A DNA stretch of 64,000 bases from Pararhizobium capsulatum DSM 1112 (GCF_030814475.1 NZ_JAUSVF010000002.1:868001-932000), one strand, 5' to 3'; shown: positions 26,606-36,573, numbered from the stretch's first letter. The notes: generated from the sequence alone by a model not told the origin. Program-made: numbers and translations.

Positions 26606-26862
26606 GGATCACCCATTCTGTGTGTTGCGGACAGCTTTCCTATCATAGTCTTCCCCAAGGGTTCGCGTCCATAATCCCGACGGTTTTCCTCAGCACACGC
26701 CTCCCCGCGGTTTGGCAGCCGTGTTTCAGAAATCGCTATATATGGGAGAAGCTCCATAGGAGGACTGCGAAGGCTTCCTCATCCTTCGATTGCTCATTGA
26801 GCGTATGATCTGCTACTCGAAGATCCTCCACATTGTCATCGCCGAACGATCGAGGCCTGCCT

Positions 26863-28566
26863 TTGACCATCGCTTCCCTTTCTCGAATAGTGCTGGCTGG
26901 TTCGGCAGCAGGCCCGGTTGTTGCTACCGATGAAGGCTTGAGCTTCTGGGGCGGCGTTGAGCCCGAGACCGGGAAGGTCATCGACATCCACCATCCCCTG
27001 AACGGCAGTTGCCTCACGGGCTGCATTCTGTTCATGCCGACGAGTCGTGGCTCATGCTCGGGCTCGGGCGTTTTGCTCGATCTAATCCTCACCGGGCGGG
27101 CACCTGCGGCACTTGTTTTCTGCGAAGCCGAAGATGTCTTGACGCTCGGTGCGCTGGTTGCGGCAGAAATGTTCGGCAAGCCGCTTCCCGTCATCCGGCT
27201 TTCGGCAGAAGCCTTTGCGGCACTCTCGACAGCAGCGACTGTGACGATCACGAACAGGGCGATCGCATCCGACACGGTCACCATTGCGCTAAGCCCACCG
27301 GCAACCGACACTCTGGCGTTGACCGACACCGATCGCGCAATGCTGGAAGGGCAGGAGGGCGAGGCCGTCGTCCAGGCGATGCGGATCATCTGCGCCATGG
27401 CCGCGCAGCAGGGGGCGACATCCCTGATCGATGTCATTCAGGGTCATATCGATGGCTGCATCTATGCGAGCCCGGCCAATCTGACATTTGCCGAGACCAT
27501 GGCCAAAACTGGCGCGCAGGTCCGTATCCCCACGACCATGAATGCGATCTCGGTCGATTATTCCAACTGGCAGCGACAAGGCGTTCCACAAACCTTTGGA
27601 GCACCCGCCGCGCGACTTGCGGATGCTTATGTCCGCATGGGCTGTCGCCCGACCTTCACCTGCTCGCCCTATCTGCTCGACAGTGCGCCGAAACAGGGCG
27701 ACGCGATCGCCTGGGCGGAATCAAACGCCGTCGTTTTCGCCAACAGCGTGCTCGGCGCAAGAACCGCAAAGCATCCCGACTTTCTCGACCTCTGTATCGC
27801 CTTGACCGGGCGGGCGCCAAAAACTGGCGTTTACCTGGACGCAAACCGGCGCGCAGAACGCGTGATCAACGTGGACATGCCGGCAGCGATCGACGATGCG
27901 TTCTGGCCCTTGATCGGCTATCTCGCGGGCAAGGCCGCTCCCGACTGCATCGCCCTCTTCACGGGCCTCTTGGATGGCGCCCCGTCTCGCAACGACCTCA
28001 AAGCCCTATGCGCAGCCTTCGGCACGACATCGGCAGCGCCGATGCTGCACATCGAGGGCGTGACGCCCGAGGCCGACGGAGCGGCGATCGCTGGAGCCTG
28101 CAGCGCAAAGATTTCTCGCGGGGACATGATCGAAGCGTGGCGGACTCTGAATGAAGGTCCGGAAGACATTGAACTGGTGGCGATTGGCAGCCCGCATGCC
28201 TCGCTTGAGGAATGCCGGGCGCTTGCCGATGCCCTCACGCAGGCCTTGAGAGGCCAGCCACGCCGTCCCGATGTTACTGTCATCGTAACTGCCGGTCAGC
28301 AGATCATTGACGACGCCCGCAGGGACGGCACGCTGTCTCGCCTCCAAACAGCTGGCGTGCAAATTCTGCCGGATCTCTGCTGGTGTTCGATTTCCGAGCC
28401 CGTCTTCCCAACCCGCACCCGTGCCGTCATGACGAATTCCGCGAAGTATGCCCATTATGGCCCCGGCCTTTCCGGCCGCAACGTTCGCTTCGGCAGCCTC
28501 GCAAGCTGCGTCGCGGCAGCTCTGACGGGCAAAGTTAAACGCGAATTACCCTCGTGGCTATCGTGA
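26863..28566 (+). CDS. Aconitase X, fused small and large domains (cis-3-hydroxy-L-proline dehydratase type)
   Basis: 567 residues. The N-terminal swivel domain ([60 protein letters not shown]) is joined to the large catalytic domain ([67 protein letters not shown]). Characterised bacterial fused AcnX proteins dehydrate cis-3-hydroxy-L-proline to 1-pyrroline-2-carboxylate. A pyrroline-2-carboxylate reductase-like gene lies nearby, which supports that reaction. No ATG is available; TTG 26863 with GAGG seven bases upstream is preferred to TTG 26833. It is transcribed opposite to the dehydratase and transporter genes. Confidence 0.88.
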   Translation: MTIASLSRIVLAGSAAGPVVATDEGLSFWGGVEPETGKVIDIHHPLNGSCLTGCILFMPTSRGSCSGSGVLLDLILTGRAPAALVFCEAEDVLTLGALVAAEMFGKPLPVIRLSAEAFAALSTAATVTITNRAIASDTVTIALSPPATDTLALTDTDRAMLEGQEGEAVVQAMRIICAMAAQQGATSLIDVIQGHIDGCIYASPANLTFAETMAKTGAQVRIPTTMNAISVDYSNWQRQGVPQTFGAPAARLADAYVRMGCRPTFTCSPYLLDSAPKQGDAIAWAESNAVVFANSVLGARTAKHPDFLDLCIALTGRAPKTGVYLDANRRAERVINVDMPAAIDDAFWPLIGYLAGKAAPDCIALFTGLLDGAPSRNDLKALCAAFGTTSAAPMLHIEGVTPEADGAAIAGACSAKISRGDMIEAWRTLNEGPEDIELVAIGSPHASLEECRALADALTQALRGQPRRPDVTVIVTAGQQIIDDARRDGTLSRLQTAGVQILPDLCWCSISEPVFPTRTRAVMTNSAKYAHYGPGLSGRNVRFGSLASCVAAALTGKVKRELPSWLS

Positions 28567-28640
28567 CAGCAAGGCAGAGGAACGCAGAAGAACCTTAGTT
28601 GCGCACTGCTTCACCATGAGCCGTTCGGGCGGATATGGCG

Positions 28641-29615
28641 TCACCCAAAACGGGACAGTGCGGCGGCAAATATTTCGGTGTCAACATTTCCTCCGGAGGC
28701 CACGGCGATAACCGTATCACTCTCCAGCACGTCACTGTGGAACAGTGCAGCAGCAAGCGCCACCGCGCCGCCCGGCTCTATGACGATCCTCAATCGCTTA
28801 AATGCCAGGGCCATCGCCCGAAGAGCTTCCTCGTCGGTAACGGCAATGCCTTTGCCCGCGAGCCGCTGCAGGATCGGGAAGGTTAGCTTTCCGGGCTCCG
28901 GGGTCAGGATAGCGTCGCAAATCGAACCGGTCATGACTGAATTTCGCTCATAGTTGCCTGAAACGAGCGAGCGAGCGGTGTCGTCGAAATTTTCGGGTTC
29001 ACACGTCCGGACGCGAAAACCGGGGGCGCTGGCTTCGAGCGCCAATGCGATCCCGGAACTCAAGCCACCGCCACCGCACGGGACAAGCACTTCAGAATCC
29101 GTCACACCCTCTTCATCCGCTTGTTCCGCGATTTCGAGACCAACGGTGCCCTGTCCGGCAATCACCAGCGGCTCGTCAAAGGGGCGTATCAGCGTCAAAC
29201 CACGCTCCTCCGCAAGACGGGCGCCAATCGCATCTCGATCCTCGTTCATGCGATCATACAGAACGACCTCTGCCCCAAACGCGCGGGTGTTATCAATCTT
29301 CAGTCTCGGTGCGTCAGAGGGCATGATGATCAAAGACGGTACACCGTGAAGCCTCGCAGCAAGCGCGACGCCCTGTGCGTGGTTTCCGGAGGAGAATGCA
29401 ATCACGCCCCCGTTGCGAACACTCTGGTCAAGACCAGACAAAGCTGACCATCCGCCGCGAAACTTGAACGAACCCGAGTGCTGCAGGCACTCCGCCTTAA
29501 CGAACAAGCGCCGTCCCGCCACCTCATCGAGAAACGGAGATGACAACAACGGCGTTCGCCGTACAGTCCCTTGCAGACGAGCGCGGGCGGCAACAATCAT
29601 CTCAATCGATGTCAT
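28641..29615 (-). CDS. PLP-dependent threonine/serine dehydratase family protein
   Basis: 324 residues, fold type II. The PLP lysine is Lys51 in HSGSFKFRGG, with SSGNHAQGVALAARL, the phosphate-binding CGGGGLSSGIAL and a C-terminal ASGGNVD. There is no ACT regulatory domain, so it is the short catabolic form, acting on threonine, serine, hydroxyaspartate or a related hydroxy-amino acid. It lies 154 bp downstream of the cyclodeaminase-family gene and may share the operon of the transporter. Its role in hydroxyproline or glycated-amino-acid use is inferred only from context. Confidence 0.88.
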   Translation of the reverse strand: MTSIEMIVAARARLQGTVRRTPLLSSPFLDEVAGRRLFVKAECLQHSGSFKFRGGWSALSGLDQSVRNGGVIAFSSGNHAQGVALAARLHGVPSLIIMPSDAPRLKIDNTRAFGAEVVLYDRMNEDRDAIGARLAEERGLTLIRPFDEPLVIAGQGTVGLEIAEQADEEGVTDSEVLVPCGGGGLSSGIALALEASAPGFRVRTCEPENFDDTARSLVSGNYERNSVMTGSICDAILTPEPGKLTFPILQRLAGKGIAVTDEEALRAMALAFKRLRIVIEPGGAVALAAALFHSDVLESDTVIAVASGGNVDTEIFAAALSRFG

Positions 29616-29769
29616 GGAATTCACTTTCAGCCGGATAGGGTCGTCTTTGAATAGAAGCAGTCCGCGAGAATGTGAACATTGGATCTTGTCACGGTGACAG
29701 GAAGAATAGCCTGGCAAGACGCAGATTGGGCCGCATCATTGTCTTTTCAACACCGCGACACATTGGGAT

Positions 29770-30720
29770 TTACCCGACGCGGGTCGTTGCTAGCAAATGT
29801 CTTGCGGTAAACATATCCAGATGTCCGCCCCCAACGTTCTTGTAGACGGTAATCTCTTCAGTCGACCGGCGACCAGGGTGGGTGCCATTGCAGAGGTCGC
29901 AGAGATCGGCGACGATGTCGGCGCGCGTTATGATGCCAGCCGCAAGCGGTCCCGACACATCACCTGAACCCTCACTATTGGTGCGCGTGTCGACAAAAAG
30001 GCGGCCGGCACGACGGAGTGTGTCGTCGTCGGCTTCCCGCATGTCTGGCGTATAGGCGCCGATGAGATCGACATGAGTGCCAGGCTTCAAGAGCGCGCCA
30101 CGGACCAAGGGTTCGGTTGCCATGGTGACGCAGGAGATTATGTCGGCCTCCGCGACGGCCTCGTCCAGCACTGAGACGGAGGATACATCCCTGCCCTTCG
30201 CCCGCAAGTCCGCTGCCAGCATTTCCGCCCTTGCAGGATTGCGATTCCAGATCAGCACCCTTCGGATCGAAGGACGTACGCTCGTGTGGGCTTCGATCAC
30301 ATGAGGGGCAAGCCCTCCGGCGCCAACCACGAGCAGCACTTCTGCATCCGGCCTTGCCAGAAGAGCGACGCCAAGAGCTGAATCGGCTGCGGTCTTGCGG
30401 AAGGTGAGCGCGGCACCATCGCAGGTCGCAAGCGCTCCGCCTGTCTTGCCGTCGAACAGCGCCACCAGTCCCTGCACGGAGGGCTGTGGTGGGACAAGCT
30501 CGGGATTGCCGGGAAAAACGCCGACCATCTTGACCGCGATGACATCGCCCGAGGCCCAGGACAAAAGCGAGACGAACTTGTTTTCGTCCCTCTCGCTGTC
30601 GCTCAGCACGGTGACATGCATCTGTGGCATCCCGCCATCGCGATGCGCTCCCCGCAACGCCTCGACGAGACCGGGATAATCAAGGGCACGATGAACCTGT
30701 CCGGCATCGAAGTGGCGCAT
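29770..30720 (-). CDS. Ornithine cyclodeaminase/mu-crystallin family; probable 1-pyrroline-2-carboxylate reductase
   Basis: 316 residues. Family landmarks are VSLLSWASGDVIAVKMVGVF, GALTFRKTAADSALG-like ALTFRKTAADSALGVALLA, the nucleotide-binding VVGAGGLAPHVIEAH, HVDLIGAYTPDMREADDDTL, and ITVYKNVGGGHLDMFTARHL. The last block is characteristic of the imine-reductase branch that converts 1-pyrroline-2-carboxylate to L-proline, which would complete the pathway started by the aconitase-X. AAAGGA precedes ATG 30720. It follows the ATPase gene by 10 bp and so is co-transcribed with the amino-acid transporter. True ornithine cyclodeaminase activity cannot be excluded. Confidence 0.87.
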   Translation of the reverse strand: MRHFDAGQVHRALDYPGLVEALRGAHRDGGMPQMHVTVLSDSERDENKFVSLLSWASGDVIAVKMVGVFPGNPELVPPQPSVQGLVALFDGKTGGALATCDGAALTFRKTAADSALGVALLARPDAEVLLVVGAGGLAPHVIEAHTSVRPSIRRVLIWNRNPARAEMLAADLRAKGRDVSSVSVLDEAVAEADIISCVTMATEPLVRGALLKPGTHVDLIGAYTPDMREADDDTLRRAGRLFVDTRTNSEGSGDVSGPLAAGIITRADIVADLCDLCNGTHPGRRSTEEITVYKNVGGGHLDMFTARHLLATTRVG

Positions 30721-30730
30721 TTGAATTCCT

Positions 30731-31492
30731 TTAGAGAACGCGGGCGAGAAACGAGCGTGTGCGGCTGTGCTGTGGGTTGCTGAGCACATCGCGGGGATTG
30801 CCCGCCTCGACGATGACACCGCCATCCATGAAAACGAGATGATCGGCCACATCCCGGGCAAAGGACATCTCGTGGGTCACGACCACCATGGTCATGCCCT
30901 CCTCCGCAAGCTGTCGCATGACGGCCAGAACCTCGCCCACCAGTTCGGGATCGAGCGCCGAGGTCGGCTCGTCGAACAGCATGAGCGTCGGCTGCATCGC
31001 AAGGGCGCGCGCAATCGCCACGCGCTGCTGCTGGCCGCCTGAAAGCTGCCTCGGATAGTAGTCGGCGCGATCGCTGAGGCCCACCTTGTCGAGCAGCCGC
31101 CGGGCTTCTTCCGTCGCCTGCTGCCGGGTCTTGCCCTTGACGATAACAGGCGCCTCGATGATGTTTTCGAGTGCCGTCTTGTGCGGGAAGAGATGGAAGC
31201 CCTGGAACACCATGCCCATCTTCTGCCGCTGGACCGAAAGCTCGTTGAACGACATGCGGAAAAGCTTGTTCCCGCGCCAGCGGACGCCGACAGGCTCACC
31301 CTCGAGATAGATCGCGCCGGAGGTCGGGACTTCGAGATAGTTCAGGCAGCGCAGGAGCGTGCTCTTGCCGGAGCCGGAAGGACCGACGATACAGGTGACA
31401 TCACCGGCGGAAACGGTCAGATCGATGCTCTTCAGCACCTGATGCGTGCCGAAACTTTTCGACAGGCGCTCGACATTCAGAAGCGGCATCAT
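30731..31492 (-). CDS. Polar amino-acid ABC transporter ATP-binding protein
   Basis: 253 residues. Walker A is GPSGSGKST, the signature is LSGGQQQR, Walker B is [17 protein letters not shown], followed by [18 protein letters not shown], the standard GlnQ/HisP group. ATG 31492 overlaps the permease stop (ATGA), showing translational coupling. The frame is open far upstream inside the permease gene, but that is read-through of an overlapping frame. It energises the permease encoded just upstream. Confidence 0.95.
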   Translation of the reverse strand: MMPLLNVERLSKSFGTHQVLKSIDLTVSAGDVTCIVGPSGSGKSTLLRCLNYLEVPTSGAIYLEGEPVGVRWRGNKLFRMSFNELSVQRQKMGMVFQGFHLFPHKTALENIIEAPVIVKGKTRQQATEEARRLLDKVGLSDRADYYPRQLSGGQQQRVAIARALAMQPTLMLFDEPTSALDPELVGEVLAVMRQLAEEGMTMVVVTHEMSFARDVADHLVFMDGGVIVEAGNPRDVLSNPQHSRTRSFLARVL

Positions 31493-32427
31493 GGCAGCAC
31501 CTCCCCGCGGCGAAGTCCCCAGAACTTGCTCTTGAACAGCGACTTGAGAACCAGCTGGAAGTCGATCGGCGTGCCGTCCTTCAGGCGGTGTTCGATATAG
31601 TGTTCGATAAGCGTCAGAATGGTGGACAGCACCAGATACCAGATCGTCGCGACGATCAGCAGCGGGATGGTCTGGTAGGTGCGGGAATAGATCATTTGGG
31701 CCGAGTAAAGCAGGTCCGGCAGGGCAAGCACGCTGACGAGGGAAGTGAATTTCAGCATCGAGATGGTGTCGTTGCCGATGGGCGGAATGATGATGCGCAG
31801 TGCCTGGGGCAACACGATACGGCGCAGCGTCTGGAATTGCGTCATGCCGAGCGTGGCGGCGGCTTCCGTCTGGCCGACATTGATTGCCTGGATGCCGGCC
31901 CGGATCATCTCCGCGGCATAGGCGCTTTCGGTGAAGGCCAGCCCGAGCAGCGCAGCCGTCAGCGGCGTGATCAGCTGGTTCGTCGAGGCAGACCAGAGGG
32001 TGGGGCCGAAGGGAATGCCGATCGACACTTCCGGGATCAGCAGGCCGAGATTGTACCAGAAAACCAGCTGCACCAGCGGCGGCACGCCGCGGAAGAACCA
32101 GATCCACGCCCAGCTCGTCGCCTGAAACACCGGATTGCGCGACAGCCGCATGATGGCAATGATCGTTCCGATGATCAGGCCGATGATCATCGACAGAAAC
32201 GTCAGCATCAGCGTGCGGCCGAGCCCGGCCAGGATTTCCGGGCTGAACAGATATTGCCAGACCACGCTCCATTGCAGGTTCTCGTTGGTCACCAGGAGCC
32301 GTATGAACAGCCCCGCCAATAACAGCAGAACAGCACCGCCAATCCACCAGGAAGGGTGGAAGACATCGACGAGTTTGGCGGAATGAATGTCCGGTCGCTG
32401 GACTAGCGTCTTGTCTGAAACAGCCAT
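31489..32427 (-). CDS. Polar amino-acid ABC transporter permease (HAAT)
   Basis: 312 residues with an N-terminal cytoplasmic and membrane extension, then the His/Glu/Gln/Arg permease domain. Landmarks are [40 protein letters not shown], and the EAA loop [20 protein letters not shown] followed by [16 protein letters not shown] single permease gene implies a homodimeric channel. It lies between binding-protein and ATPase genes in an operon of at least four genes. Confidence 0.94.
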   Translation of the reverse strand: MAVSDKTLVQRPDIHSAKLVDVFHPSWWIGGAVLLLLAGLFIRLLVTNENLQWSVVWQYLFSPEILAGLGRTLMLTFLSMIIGLIIGTIIAIMRLSRNPVFQATSWAWIWFFRGVPPLVQLVFWYNLGLLIPEVSIGIPFGPTLWSASTNQLITPLTAALLGLAFTESAYAAEMIRAGIQAINVGQTEAAATLGMTQFQTLRRIVLPQALRIIIPPIGNDTISMLKFTSLVSVLALPDLLYSAQMIYSRTYQTIPLLIVATIWYLVLSTILTLIEHYIEHRLKDGTPIDFQLVLKSLFKSKFWGLRRGEVLP

Positions 32428-32486
32428 GCTGCATCTTTCTTCAGAAGGGGTCCGGAACGGGTTTCCATTCCGGACCTTATGCAGGA

Positions 32487-33359
32487 TCAGGGATTCGGGT
32501 CATCCTTGGTGACGAGGATTGCCTTTTCAAGCATGCCCGCGCCATCGACGCCCCAGTTTGCCATGATCTCCTTGTAGGAGCCATCGTCCATCATCGCCTG
32601 AAGCGCGCCCTTGAGCGCCGGGCCGAGCGGATCGCCCTTGCGAACGCCGATGCCGTTATAGACCGCATTGCTGATGAAACCGGCCATGTCGAACTTGCCG
32701 GTCTGCTTGGCGAGATAGGCAAGCTTGGCCGAGCCTGCGGCAACGATTTCGACGCGACCGGAAGATACGGCGAGTTCGGCCGCATTCTGCGTGGTGAACT
32801 GCTGCAGCTCGATCGGCTTCAGGCCAGCGGCAACGCAGGTCTCTTCACTGACCTTTGTCAGGTACTGGAAGTCCCAGGCGCCGGTAAGAAGTGCTACGCT
32901 GTGGCCGCAGAGATCCTTCTCTTCGCCAAGCTTCAGATCCTTGCCCTTCAGGAAAGCGTAACCGGTGCCTTCCTTGCGCTGAGGAATGAAGTCGAGGACT
33001 TCCAGACGCTCTGCGGTAACACCGAAGGACGAGAAGCCGGCGTCGTAACGCTTGCTGGCAAGACCCGGAATGATCACGTCGAAGCTGGTCGGATCAAACT
33101 TGAACGGCACGCCCAGACGTTCGGACATAGCCTTCGCCATATCGACGCTCCAGCCCTTCAACTCGCCGTTCTCGACGAATTCATCCGGCGGCCAGTCGTT
33201 GAAGACGGCTATGTTGACGCCGTTGGACTTGTAGCTTTCCGACAGTGCATCGTGCAGCGCCTTGTCAGCTTCTGCGGCATGCGCTGAAAGTGCGGATGCA
33301 AAGAGCGCACCCGCAAGGCTCGCCGCCCGCAATAGGTTTATTCCCGAATGATATGCCAT
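32487..33359 (-). CDS. Polar amino-acid ABC transporter, periplasmic binding protein
   Basis: 290 residues. The signal peptide MAYHSGINLLRAASLAGALF is cleaved near ALSAHAA, followed by an SBP_bac_3 domain (VNIAVFNDWPPDEFVENGEL, KGWSVDMAKAMSERLGVPFK, PTSFDVIIPGLASKRYDAGF). The ligand is probably an amino acid or amino-acid conjugate. The shared operator with the FrlD/FrlB-like genes suggests an Amadori compound, as known for the Agrobacterium deoxyfructosyl-glutamine system. GGAAGGACC precedes ATG 33359. The operator centre is about 82 bp upstream. Confidence 0.93.
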   Translation of the reverse strand: MAYHSGINLLRAASLAGALFASALSAHAAEADKALHDALSESYKSNGVNIAVFNDWPPDEFVENGELKGWSVDMAKAMSERLGVPFKFDPTSFDVIIPGLASKRYDAGFSSFGVTAERLEVLDFIPQRKEGTGYAFLKGKDLKLGEEKDLCGHSVALLTGAWDFQYLTKVSEETCVAAGLKPIELQQFTTQNAAELAVSSGRVEIVAAGSAKLAYLAKQTGKFDMAGFISNAVYNGIGVRKGDPLGPALKGALQAMMDDGSYKEIMANWGVDGAGMLEKAILVTKDDPNP

Positions 33360-33432
33360 CTCTGTGGTCCTTCCCCTTTTATCCTCTGTTCCCGCGCCCA
33401 CACCTTCCATCCGATTGCCTTGGAGGTGAAAT

Positions 33433-33450
33433 TGTGCGAACGTTCTCACA
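33433..33450. promoter_or_regulatory. LacI-type operator, copy 1 (transporter operon/regulator promoter)
   Basis: TGTGCGAACGTTCTCACA is a near-perfect dyad around GAACGTTC. Its exact reverse complement occurs at 35516-35533, so both are sites for one protein, almost certainly the LacI protein encoded at 33548. It lies between the divergent regulator and binding-protein genes. Confidence 0.82.
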
Positions 33451-33547
33451 TTATAGGCATTGCTTTTTGTTTTTCGTCAAGTGAGAAATTCGGCATGTAT
33501 GCCGCGGGGCCGGCACAGGCCGTGATGGCAAGGAAGAACGAGGGGAC

Positions 33548-34648
33548 ATGAACGACAAACGGCAGGACAAGGTAACGATCACCGAGGTGGCAAAACATGC
33601 CGGCGTCAGCACGGCAACGGCCGGTCGCGTCCTCGGCGGCTACGGCTATTCACGCCAGGAGATCAAGGACAAGGTCAGGCAGGCAGCCGAGGAGCTGGGC
33701 TACCGCCCCAATCTCCTCGCCCGCGGCCTGATCACCGGCAAGACCAAGACGATTGGCGTCGTGGCCGGCGACATCCAGAGCCCGTTTTATGCAAGCATCC
33801 TGCGCGGAGTTGCCGATGTCACCCGCGCCGCCGGCTTCGGCATCCTCCTGACCAACAGCGACGAACAGATCGAGCGGGAACTGGAAGCCGTCCAGCTGCT
33901 GCGGGAAAAACAGGTGGACGGATTGATCATCGCACCGTCCGATCTATCCGGCTCTAAGCATCTTCAGGCCGCCGTCCGCGATGGTTGCCCGGTGGTACTG
34001 ATCGACCGTGCCATCAAGAACCTCGCCGCCGATGCCGTCTGCGTCGACAACCGTGCGGCCTCCCGCGATTGCATTACGCGGCTGACCGAAGCCGGGCATC
34101 GCCGCATCGGTCTCATTGCCGAGCTCGAGCGCTGGGAAGGCGGAGATATCACGGATTTCCTGAGTGCGGTCGAGGGCAGTGCGCTCGATTCGTCCACGCT
34201 CTTTCCCAGCTGGCAGCGTCTCTATGGCTATATCGACGCCCTGCGAAGCGCCGGGCTGCCGATTGATCCCGATCTTATCGGCCGTGTCGGCGTCTATTCG
34301 TCGGAAGGCGCCCGCAAGGAAACGCAGCGCCTGCTCGAATGGTCGGAGCGGCCGACAGCCCTCTTTACGGCCGATGGCCTGATGTCGGCTGCAGCGATGG
34401 ATGTCATTACCTCGCTCGACCTGCAGATTCCACGCGATCTCTCGCTGATCTGCTTCGACGATCTGGACTGGATGAGCTTCATCAAGCCCGGCATCGCGGC
34501 CGTCGTGCAGCCGCTCACCGAAATGGGTGAAGCGGCCGCGCGGCTGATGCTCTCACGCATCGCGGGTGACGACAGCGCGCCACAATATCTGGCGCTGCAG
34601 CCGAAATTCGCCGCTCGCGGGTCGATCGCCGCACCGCTTTCCTCATAG
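33548..34648 (+). CDS. LacI-family regulator of the amino-acid/Amadori cluster
   Basis: 366 residues. The HTH (about 8-60: VTITEVAKHAGVSTATAGRV, then SRQEIKDKVRQAAEELGYRP) is followed by the hinge NLLARGLITGKTKTIGVVAG and a RbsR-like effector domain ending in VVQPLTEMGEAAARLMLSRI. GAGGGGAC precedes ATG 33548. It sits between its two probable targets: the transporter operon on its left and the kinase/deglycase pair on its right, each with the same 18-bp operator. Its stop overlaps the convergent kinase gene by six bases. Confidence 0.94.
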   Translation: MNDKRQDKVTITEVAKHAGVSTATAGRVLGGYGYSRQEIKDKVRQAAEELGYRPNLLARGLITGKTKTIGVVAGDIQSPFYASILRGVADVTRAAGFGILLTNSDEQIERELEAVQLLREKQVDGLIIAPSDLSGSKHLQAAVRDGCPVVLIDRAIKNLAADAVCVDNRAASRDCITRLTEAGHRRIGLIAELERWEGGDITDFLSAVEGSALDSSTLFPSWQRLYGYIDALRSAGLPIDPDLIGRVGVYSSEGARKETQRLLEWSERPTALFTADGLMSAAAMDVITSLDLQIPRDLSLICFDDLDWMSFIKPGIAAVVQPLTEMGEAAARLMLSRIAGDDSAPQYLALQPKFAARGSIAAPLSS

Positions 34649-35491
34649 ATCAGGATGGGTGGCGCGGATGGCGGCAACATCCACGTCGAGATCAATCGGC
34701 ACGCCATGGCCCACGGCACCATAATAGCTGCAGGTACGCGCCGCTTCCGTCGCGGCGGCGCCGAGCAGCTGCGGCGGCGCCTCCCCCTTCACAAGGCCGA
34801 ACAGGGTCCGGGCGATGAAGGTATCACCGGCGCCGAGCGTATCGACGAGATTCGCCTTGGCCGCGGGAACATCGAATATCCCGGCTTCGCCACCGAAAAC
34901 CGCGCCCTTCGAGCCACGGGTGACGAGGCACCATTTCGCACCCTTGGCCAGAACGCCCCGCATTAACTCAACGGCATGGTCCCGCGAATCGTCCCTTGCC
35001 GACACGGAGGCGAGGTAGCAAAGCGGGGCGATGCGTTCGATCTTGGCATCATCATATTTGTTGGAAAAATCGTAGGATAGTGGCCGCAGCGCGGCCACCC
35101 GCGCCAGATATCCGTCGAGCCCGCTCGACTGGCCGATCTGCACGGCATCATAGCCGGAGATGAATTCGAAATCCTCCTCCGAAGGCTCGAACATCGATAT
35201 CCCGAGATCGAACGTCACGAAGACCCGGTCGGCATTGCGATGGCCGATGATGCAATAGGCGGTGGGACCTTCGATCCGGCGAAGATGGGAGATATCAACC
35301 CCCTCCTGCGACAACGCCTCAACAATGGCGTGGCCTGCAGGATCATGGCCGATAGCGCCGAGATAGGCAGAGTCACCACCAAATTTTCGAATGAAAACAG
35401 AAACGTTAAGGCAGTTCCCACCGGGAAACATCGTGTCCCGGGAGAGGTAGCAATCGACGACATTATCGCCCATCGCAACAATCTTGACCAT
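34643..35491 (-). CDS. PfkB-family kinase, fructoselysine-6-kinase (FrlD)-like
   Basis: 282 residues. MVKIVAMGDNVVDCY at the N-terminus, FPGGNCLNVSVF (substrate loop), and DRVFVTFDLGISMFEPSEED match FrlD rather than sugar kinases such as ribokinase. LSYDFSNKYDD and the C-terminal ATP/anion-hole motif DTLGAGDTFIARTLFGL with catalytic Asp complete the fold. FrlD-type enzymes phosphorylate the sugar of glycated amino acids at C6. It is transcribed divergently from a FrlB-like deglycase, and the operator lies between them. GAAAGA precedes ATG 35491. The precise Amadori substrate is unknown. Confidence 0.88.
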   Translation of the reverse strand: MVKIVAMGDNVVDCYLSRDTMFPGGNCLNVSVFIRKFGGDSAYLGAIGHDPAGHAIVEALSQEGVDISHLRRIEGPTAYCIIGHRNADRVFVTFDLGISMFEPSEEDFEFISGYDAVQIGQSSGLDGYLARVAALRPLSYDFSNKYDDAKIERIAPLCYLASVSARDDSRDHAVELMRGVLAKGAKWCLVTRGSKGAVFGGEAGIFDVPAAKANLVDTLGAGDTFIARTLFGLVKGEAPPQLLGAAATEAARTCSYYGAVGHGVPIDLDVDVAAIRATHPDL

Positions 35492-35515
35492 CGGAAATCT
35501 TTCTGATTGACTATA

Positions 35516-35533
35516 TGTGAGAACGTTCGCACA
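35516..35533. promoter_or_regulatory. LacI-type operator, copy 2 (kinase/deglycase divergent promoter)
   Basis: TGTGAGAACGTTCGCACA is the exact reverse complement of the site at 33433-33450. It lies 25 bp before the kinase ATG and 39 bp before the deglycase ATG, well placed to repress both directions. Confidence 0.82.
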
Positions 35534-35571
35534 ACGCGAATATACTGTCAACGCCGACGCGAGATCAAGCC

Positions 35572-36573
35572 ATGAAGACCGAACTGAACGCCGACATCAC
35601 GAACGCCCTGGAAGCGGTCGCCAGCAGGGAGGTCCGGCATGTGTTCCTCATCGCCTGCGGCGGATCGCTGTCGATCATGCATCCGGGCAAATACTTCCTC
35701 GACCGCCGCTCAAGCGCCCTCACCTCGGATGTTTATAATGGCGACGAGTTCGTGACCCGCGACCCGCGCAAGCTCGACGACAAGGCGCTGGTCATCCTCT
35801 GCTCGCAGACGGGAACGACGAAGGAAACGGTGCGCGCAGCAAAACATGCACGCGAAAAGGGTGCCCTGACGATCGCGATGACGCTCGATCCGCAATCGCC
35901 GCTGGCCGATGCTGCCGAACACGTCGTTGGCTACCAGGCTTCCTATACGACCGGCATCCCCATCGACGCCGCCGAGAGCAATTACGGCGTGCTTTACATG
36001 ATCCTCGCCGGGCTCCTGCGCCAGACCGACACGATCGATCTGGTCCCGACGCTGCTGTCGAGCCTCAGCCATCTCCAGCCGGCCATCGACAAGGCCCATG
36101 TGCAATATGCTGATCTGTTCGATACCTATGCCGAGCAGTTCAAGGACGCACCCGTCATCTACACCATGGCGAGCGGCGCCAACTACGGCGCGGCCTACTC
36201 CTTCGCGATCTGCGTCTTCATGGAAATGCTGTGGATCAACTCGCAGGCGATCCACGCCAACGAATTCTTCCATGGACCCTTCGAAGTGGTCGACAAGAAT
36301 GCAAAATTCGTCGCCCTGATCGGCCTCGACGAAACCCGTGGCCTGGAAGAGCGCGGCCGCGAATTCCTCTACCGTTTCGGTTCACAGGAAAATATCCTGG
36401 CACTCGACGCCAAGGACCTCGATCTGACGGGCATCGACGACGCCTTCAAGGGCTTCCTCATCCCCCTCATCTTCTTCGACGCACTGTGGAAGTTCGCCTA
36501 CAAGCTCGCCGCCAAGCGCGACAAGGTCATGCTTGAAGACCGCCGCTACATGAAAAAGATTTCGGACTATTGA
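35572..36573 (+). CDS. SIS-domain sugar-phosphate deglycase, FrlB-like
   Basis: 333 residues with two SIS domains. FLIACGGSLSIMHPGKYFLD and VILCSQTGTTKETVRAAKHA are the first-domain phosphosugar loops; IYTMASGANYGAAYSFAICV and HANEFFHGPFEVVDKNAKFV are the second-domain counterparts. The order and the C-terminal EDRRYMKKISDY end match FrlB-type fructosamine-6-phosphate deglycases, which release glucose-6-phosphate and the amino acid. GlmS-type synthase activity is unlikely because the glutaminase domain is absent. It is paired with the FrlD-like kinase across a shared operator. Confidence 0.9.
   Translation: MKTELNADITNALEAVASREVRHVFLIACGGSLSIMHPGKYFLDRRSSALTSDVYNGDEFVTRDPRKLDDKALVILCSQTGTTKETVRAAKHAREKGALTIAMTLDPQSPLADAAEHVVGYQASYTTGIPIDAAESNYGVLYMILAGLLRQTDTIDLVPTLLSSLSHLQPAIDKAHVQYADLFDTYAEQFKDAPVIYTMASGANYGAAYSFAICVFMEMLWINSQAIHANEFFHGPFEVVDKNAKFVALIGLDETRGLEERGREFLYRFGSQENILALDAKDLDLTGIDDAFKGFLIPLIFFDALWKFAYKLAAKRDKVMLEDRRYMKKISDY

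Noticed and set aside
31493..32434. Long N-terminal extension of the ATPase frame (567 codons in all)
   Set aside because: The extension overlaps the permease gene in another frame and has no family similarity; the ATGA overlap at 31489-31492 marks the real start.
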